64,000 nt of DNA from positions 288,156-352,155 of the forward strand of contig SZWC01000574.1 of assembly GCA_023375785.1 (NCBI GenBank). Direction: 5' to 3'. The notes beneath the pieces are model-generated. The model was given only the letters and a program-made list of their open reading frames with translations. It had not been told where the DNA came from and ran no database searches. The DNA comes from Penium margaritaceum. Taxonomy: Eukaryota > Streptophyta > Zygnematophyceae > Desmidiales > Peniaceae. This document shows positions 59,939 through 64,000 of the stretch, in pieces (within the stretch, counting starts at the first letter, position 1; the number at the start of each line of letters is the position of its first letter). The position numbers and the translations under genes are program-made.

Positions 59939-60628
59939 GCATTGTGATTGGGCACTCTGACCGTGGCTGACTTGTGTTATGATCAATAGAAGCAAAAGTC
60001 ACTTGGATACATTTGTGGTCATGGTCAGTGGCACATGCCAACTTTGTCAAGGCATTGCGCACAATAGCCACACCAAGCCACCAGTATTCTACCTTGTTTG
60101 TACCTGCAAGATAATGCCTAGTACATCTGCAATGTGATTGGACACTCTGACCGTGGCTGACTCGTGTTATGATCAATAGAAGTAAAAGTCACTTGGATAC
60201 ATTTGTGGTCATGGTCAGTGGCACATGCCAACTTTGTCAAGGCATTGCGTACAATAGCCACGCCGAGCCACCAGTATTCTATCCTGTCTGTACCTGCAAG
60301 GTCATGCCCAGTGTATCTGCACTGTGATTGGACACTCTGACCGTGGCTGACTCGTGTTATGATTCATAGCCGTTTAAGGTACTTGGTGAACTTTGTGGTC
60401 ATGGACAGTGGCACATGCCAGCTTTGTATAGGCATTGCGCACAATAGCCACACCGAGCCACCAGTATTCTACCTTTTTTATACCTGTAAGGTTATGTTTA
60501 GTATATCTACACTGTGACTGGTCACTCTGGCCTGGATGACTCATTTAGTTCAATAGAAGTAAATGTCACTTAGATACATTTGTGGTCATGTTTAGTGGCA
60601 CATGCCAACTTAGTCAGGGCCTTGCGCA

Positions 60629-61375
60629 TAATAGCCACACCAAGCCACCAGTATTCTACCTTGTTTGTACGCGCAAGATCATGCCTAGTACATCTGCACT
60701 CCGATTGGACAGTATGTCCGTGGCTGACTCCTGTTATGATCAATAAAAGTAAAAGTCACTCGGATACATTTGTGGTCATGGGCAGTGGCACATGCCAACT
60801 TTGTCAAGGCATTGCGCACAATAGCCACACCGAGCCACCCGTATTCTACCTTGTTTATACCTGCAAGTTCATGCCCAGTATATCTGTACTATTATTGGAC
60901 ATTCTGACCGTGGATGACTCGTGTTATGATTCATAGCCGTTTAAGGTACTAGGTACACTTTGTAGTCATGGTCAGTGGCACATGCCAACTTTGTCAAGGC
61001 ATTGCGCACAATAGCCACACCAAGCCACCAGTATTCTACCTTGTTTGTACGCGCAAGATCATGCCTAGTACATCTGCACTCCGATTGGACAGTATGTCCG
61101 TGGCTGACTCCTGTTATGATCAATAAAAGTAAAAGTCACTCGGATACATTTGTGGTCATGGGCAGTGGCACATGCCAACTTTGTCAAGGCATTGCGCACA
61201 ATAGCCACACCGAGCCACCCGTATTCTACCTTGTTTATACCTGCAAGTTCATGCCCAGTATATCTGTACTATTATTGGACATTCTGACCGTGGATGACTC
61301 GTGTTATGATTCATAGCCGTTTAAGGTACTAGGTACACTTTGTAGTCATGGTCAGTGGCACATGCCAACTTTGTC
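60629..61375 (+). repeat. Recent direct duplication of a two-monomer (380-bp) unit
   Basis: TTGTTTGTACGCGCAAGATC occurs at 60661 and 61041, exactly 380 bp apart. The two units appear identical by eye, including rare variants such as CTCCGATTGGACAGTATGTC, whereas other neighbours differ at many sites. Confidence 0.92.
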
Positions 61376-64000
61376 AATGCATTGCGCACAATAGACGTGC
61401 CAAGCCACCGGTTTTTTACCTTGTTTATTCCTGCAATGTCATGCATATTAGATGTGCGCTGTGATTGGGCACTTTGCCCATGGCTTTCTCGTGTTATGAT
61501 TCTTAGAAGTTTAAGGTACTAGGTAAACTTTGTGGTCATGGTCAGTTCCACGTGCCAACTTTGTCAAGGCATTGCGGACAATAGCCACACCGAGCCACCC
61601 ATATTCTACATTGTTTATACCTGCAAGGTCATGCTTAGTATATCTGCACTTTGACTGGACACTCTGTCCGTGGCTAACTCGTGTTATGATTCATAGCCGC
61701 TTCAGGTACTTGGTAAACTTTGTGGTCATGGTCAGTGGCTCATGTCAACTTTATCAAGGCATTGCGCACAATAGCCACACCAAGCCACCAGTATTGTACC
61801 TTGTTTACACCTGCAAGATCATGCCTAGTACATCTGCGCTGTGATTGGACACTCTGACCATGGCTGACTCGTGTTATGATTCGTAGAAGTTAAAGTCACT
61901 TGGTAAACGTTGTGGTCATGGTCAGTGGCAGATGCCAACTTTGTCAAGGCATTGCGCACAATGACCACACCGAGCCACCAGTATTCTACCTTGTTTGTAC
62001 CTGCAAGGTCATCTCCAGTATATATACACTGTGATTGGACACTCTGACCGTGGCTGACTCGTATTATGATCAATATAAGTAAAAGTCACTTGGATACATG
62101 TGTGGTCATGGTCAGTGGCTCATGCCAACTTTGTCAGGGCATTGTGCACAATAGCCACACCAAGCCACTAGTATCATACCTTGTTTGTACCTGTAAGACT
62201 GTGCCTAGTACATCTGCACTGTGATTGGACACTCTGACCATGGCTGACTCGTGTTATGTTCAATAGAAGTAAAAGTCATTTGGATACATTTGTGGTCATG
62301 GTCAGTGGCACATGTCAAATTTGTCAAGGCATTGCGCACAATGGCCACACCGACCCACTAGTATTATACCTTGTTTGTACCTGCAAGATCATGCCCACTC
62401 TATCTGCACTGTGATTGGACACTCCGACCGTGGCTGACTCGCGTTATGATTCATAGCCGTTTAAGGTACTTGGTAAACTTTGTGGTCATGGTCAGTGGCA
62501 CATGCCAACTTTGTCAAGGAATTGCGCACAATAGCCGTGCCAAGCCACCGGTTTTACCTTGTCTATACCTGTAAGGTCAGGCATACTAGATGTGCACTGT
62601 GATTGGTTACTCTGACCGTGGCTGCCTCGTGTTATGATTCGTAGAAGTTAAAGTCACTTGGTAAGCTTTGTGATCATGGTCAGTGGCACATGCCAACTTT
62701 GTCAAGGCATTGGGCACAATTGCCAAACTGAGCCACCAGTATTCTACCTTGTTTATACATGCAAAATCATGATTAGTACATATGCACTCTGATTGGACAC
62801 TCTGACCGAGGCTGACTCGTGTTATGATCAATAGAAGTTAAAGTCACTTGGATATATTTGTGGTCATGGTCAGTGGCACATGCCAACTTTGTCAAGGCAT
62901 TGGGCACAATAGCCACACTTAGCCACCAGTACTCTACCTTGATTATACCTGCAAGGTCATGCCCAGTATACCTACAGTGTGATTGGACAGTCTGACCGTG
63001 GCTGACTTGTGTTTTGATTCATATCCGTCTAAGGTACTTGGTAAACGTTGTGGTCATGGTCAGTGGCACATGGCAACTTTGTCAAGGCATTGCGCACAAT
63101 AGCCACACCGAGCCACCAGTATTCTACCTTGTTTGTACCTGCAAGGTCATGCCCAGTTTATCTGAACTGTGATTGGACACTCTCACCGTGGCTGACTCCT
63201 GTTATGATTCATAGCCGTTTAAGGTACTTGGTAACCTTTCTGGTCATGGTCAGTGGCACATTCCACCTTTGTCAAGGCATTGTGCACAGTAGCCGTGCCA
63301 AGCCTCCGGGATTTTACCTTGTTTATACCTGCAAGGTCATGCATACTAGATGTGCACTATGAGTGGACACTCTGACTGCGGCTGACTCGTGTTATGATCA
63401 ATAGAAGAAAATGTCACTTGGATACATTTGTGGACATGGTCAGTGGCACATGCCAACTTTGTCAAGGCATTGCGCACAATAGTCGTGCCAAGCCACCAGT
63501 TTCTTACCTTTGTTTATACCTGCAAAGTCATGCATATTAGATGTGCACTGTCATTGGACACTCTGGCTGTGGCTGACTCGTGTTATGATTCACAGCCGTT
63601 TGAGGCACTTGGTAAACTTTGTGGTCATGGTCAGTGGCACATGCCAACTTTGTGAAGGCATTACGCACAATAGACGTGCGAATCCACCAATGTTTTACCT
63701 TGTTTATACCCATAAGGTCATGCGTAGTACATCTGAACTGTGATCGGGCACTCTGACCGTGGCTGACTCGTGTTATGATTCATAGCCATTTAAGGTACTT
63801 GGTAAACTTTGTGGTCATGGTCAGTGGCACATGCCAACTTTGTCATGGCATTGCACACAATTGCCACACCAAGCCACCAGTATTCTACCTTGTTTGTACC
63901 TGCAAGGTCATGCCCAGTATATCTGCACTGTGTTTGGACACTCTGACCGTGGCTGACTGGTGTTACAATCAATAGAAGTAAAAGTCACTTGGATACATTT

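Larger units (their letters stand above)
55234..64000 (+). repeat. 190-bp satellite array, forward, A-B-C type, to window end
   Basis: About 46 monomers run to the end of the window. Some stretches repeat type B several times (56200-56800). A recent 380-bp duplication lies at 60629-61375 and a 17-bp palindrome at 59903-59938. No transposon interrupts this block. Confidence 0.96.

Overview
This is a eukaryotic, non-genic, heterochromatin-like window. About two thirds of it is one tandem satellite with a 190-bp monomer, and the rest is transposable elements inserted into the array. I found no host gene, no rRNA or tRNA gene and no CRISPR. The many 60-120 codon frames are accidental openings of the satellite and of GC-rich retroelement sequence. 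The primer-binding sites (TGGTATCAGAGCC, initiator tRNA-Met type), Ty1/copia remnants and a hAT element point to the green-plant lineage (alga, bryophyte or vascular plant). I cannot name the species. A centromeric or pericentromeric location is plausible but is inference.

Layout. 1-17002: satellite in forward orientation, mostly an A-B-C trimer higher-order repeat of about 570 bp. It is interrupted by a solo LTR (1457-2069, +), a second solo LTR of the same family (5367-5972, -) and a complete non-autonomous LTR element (7913-11746, -). 17003-23591: a nested composite of a gutted copia element and the 5' half of another element of the solo-LTR family. 23592-24050: forward satellite. 24051-25115: inverted satellite. 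25116-25936: fragment of the same LTR family.

25937-52979 holds a second satellite subfamily and a tandem segmental duplication. Copy A (about 25116-38995) and copy B (38996 to about 50520) each contain an LTR-family fragment, satellite, a second non-autonomous LTR element with 1,119-bp LTRs, and satellite. Copy A also carries a 4,067-bp hAT transposon (26123-30189) with a perfect 8-bp target duplication. Copy B keeps the matching empty site, so the order of events can be read. 52980-55233 is again inverted A-B-C satellite, and 55234-64000 is forward A-B-C satellite.

All coding material belongs to mobile elements and all of it is broken. The hAT transposase has three in-frame stops, a D-to-N change at a likely catalytic Asp and a probable frameshift before an acidic tail. 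The copia element has kept gag, protease, pre-integrase and RNase H pieces but has lost the integrase core and reverse transcriptase. Two LTR elements carry short unrecognised proteins, each with one in-frame stop. A 503-base gap (36256-36758) and single Ns at 10321, 12503 and 42613 mark assembly joins.
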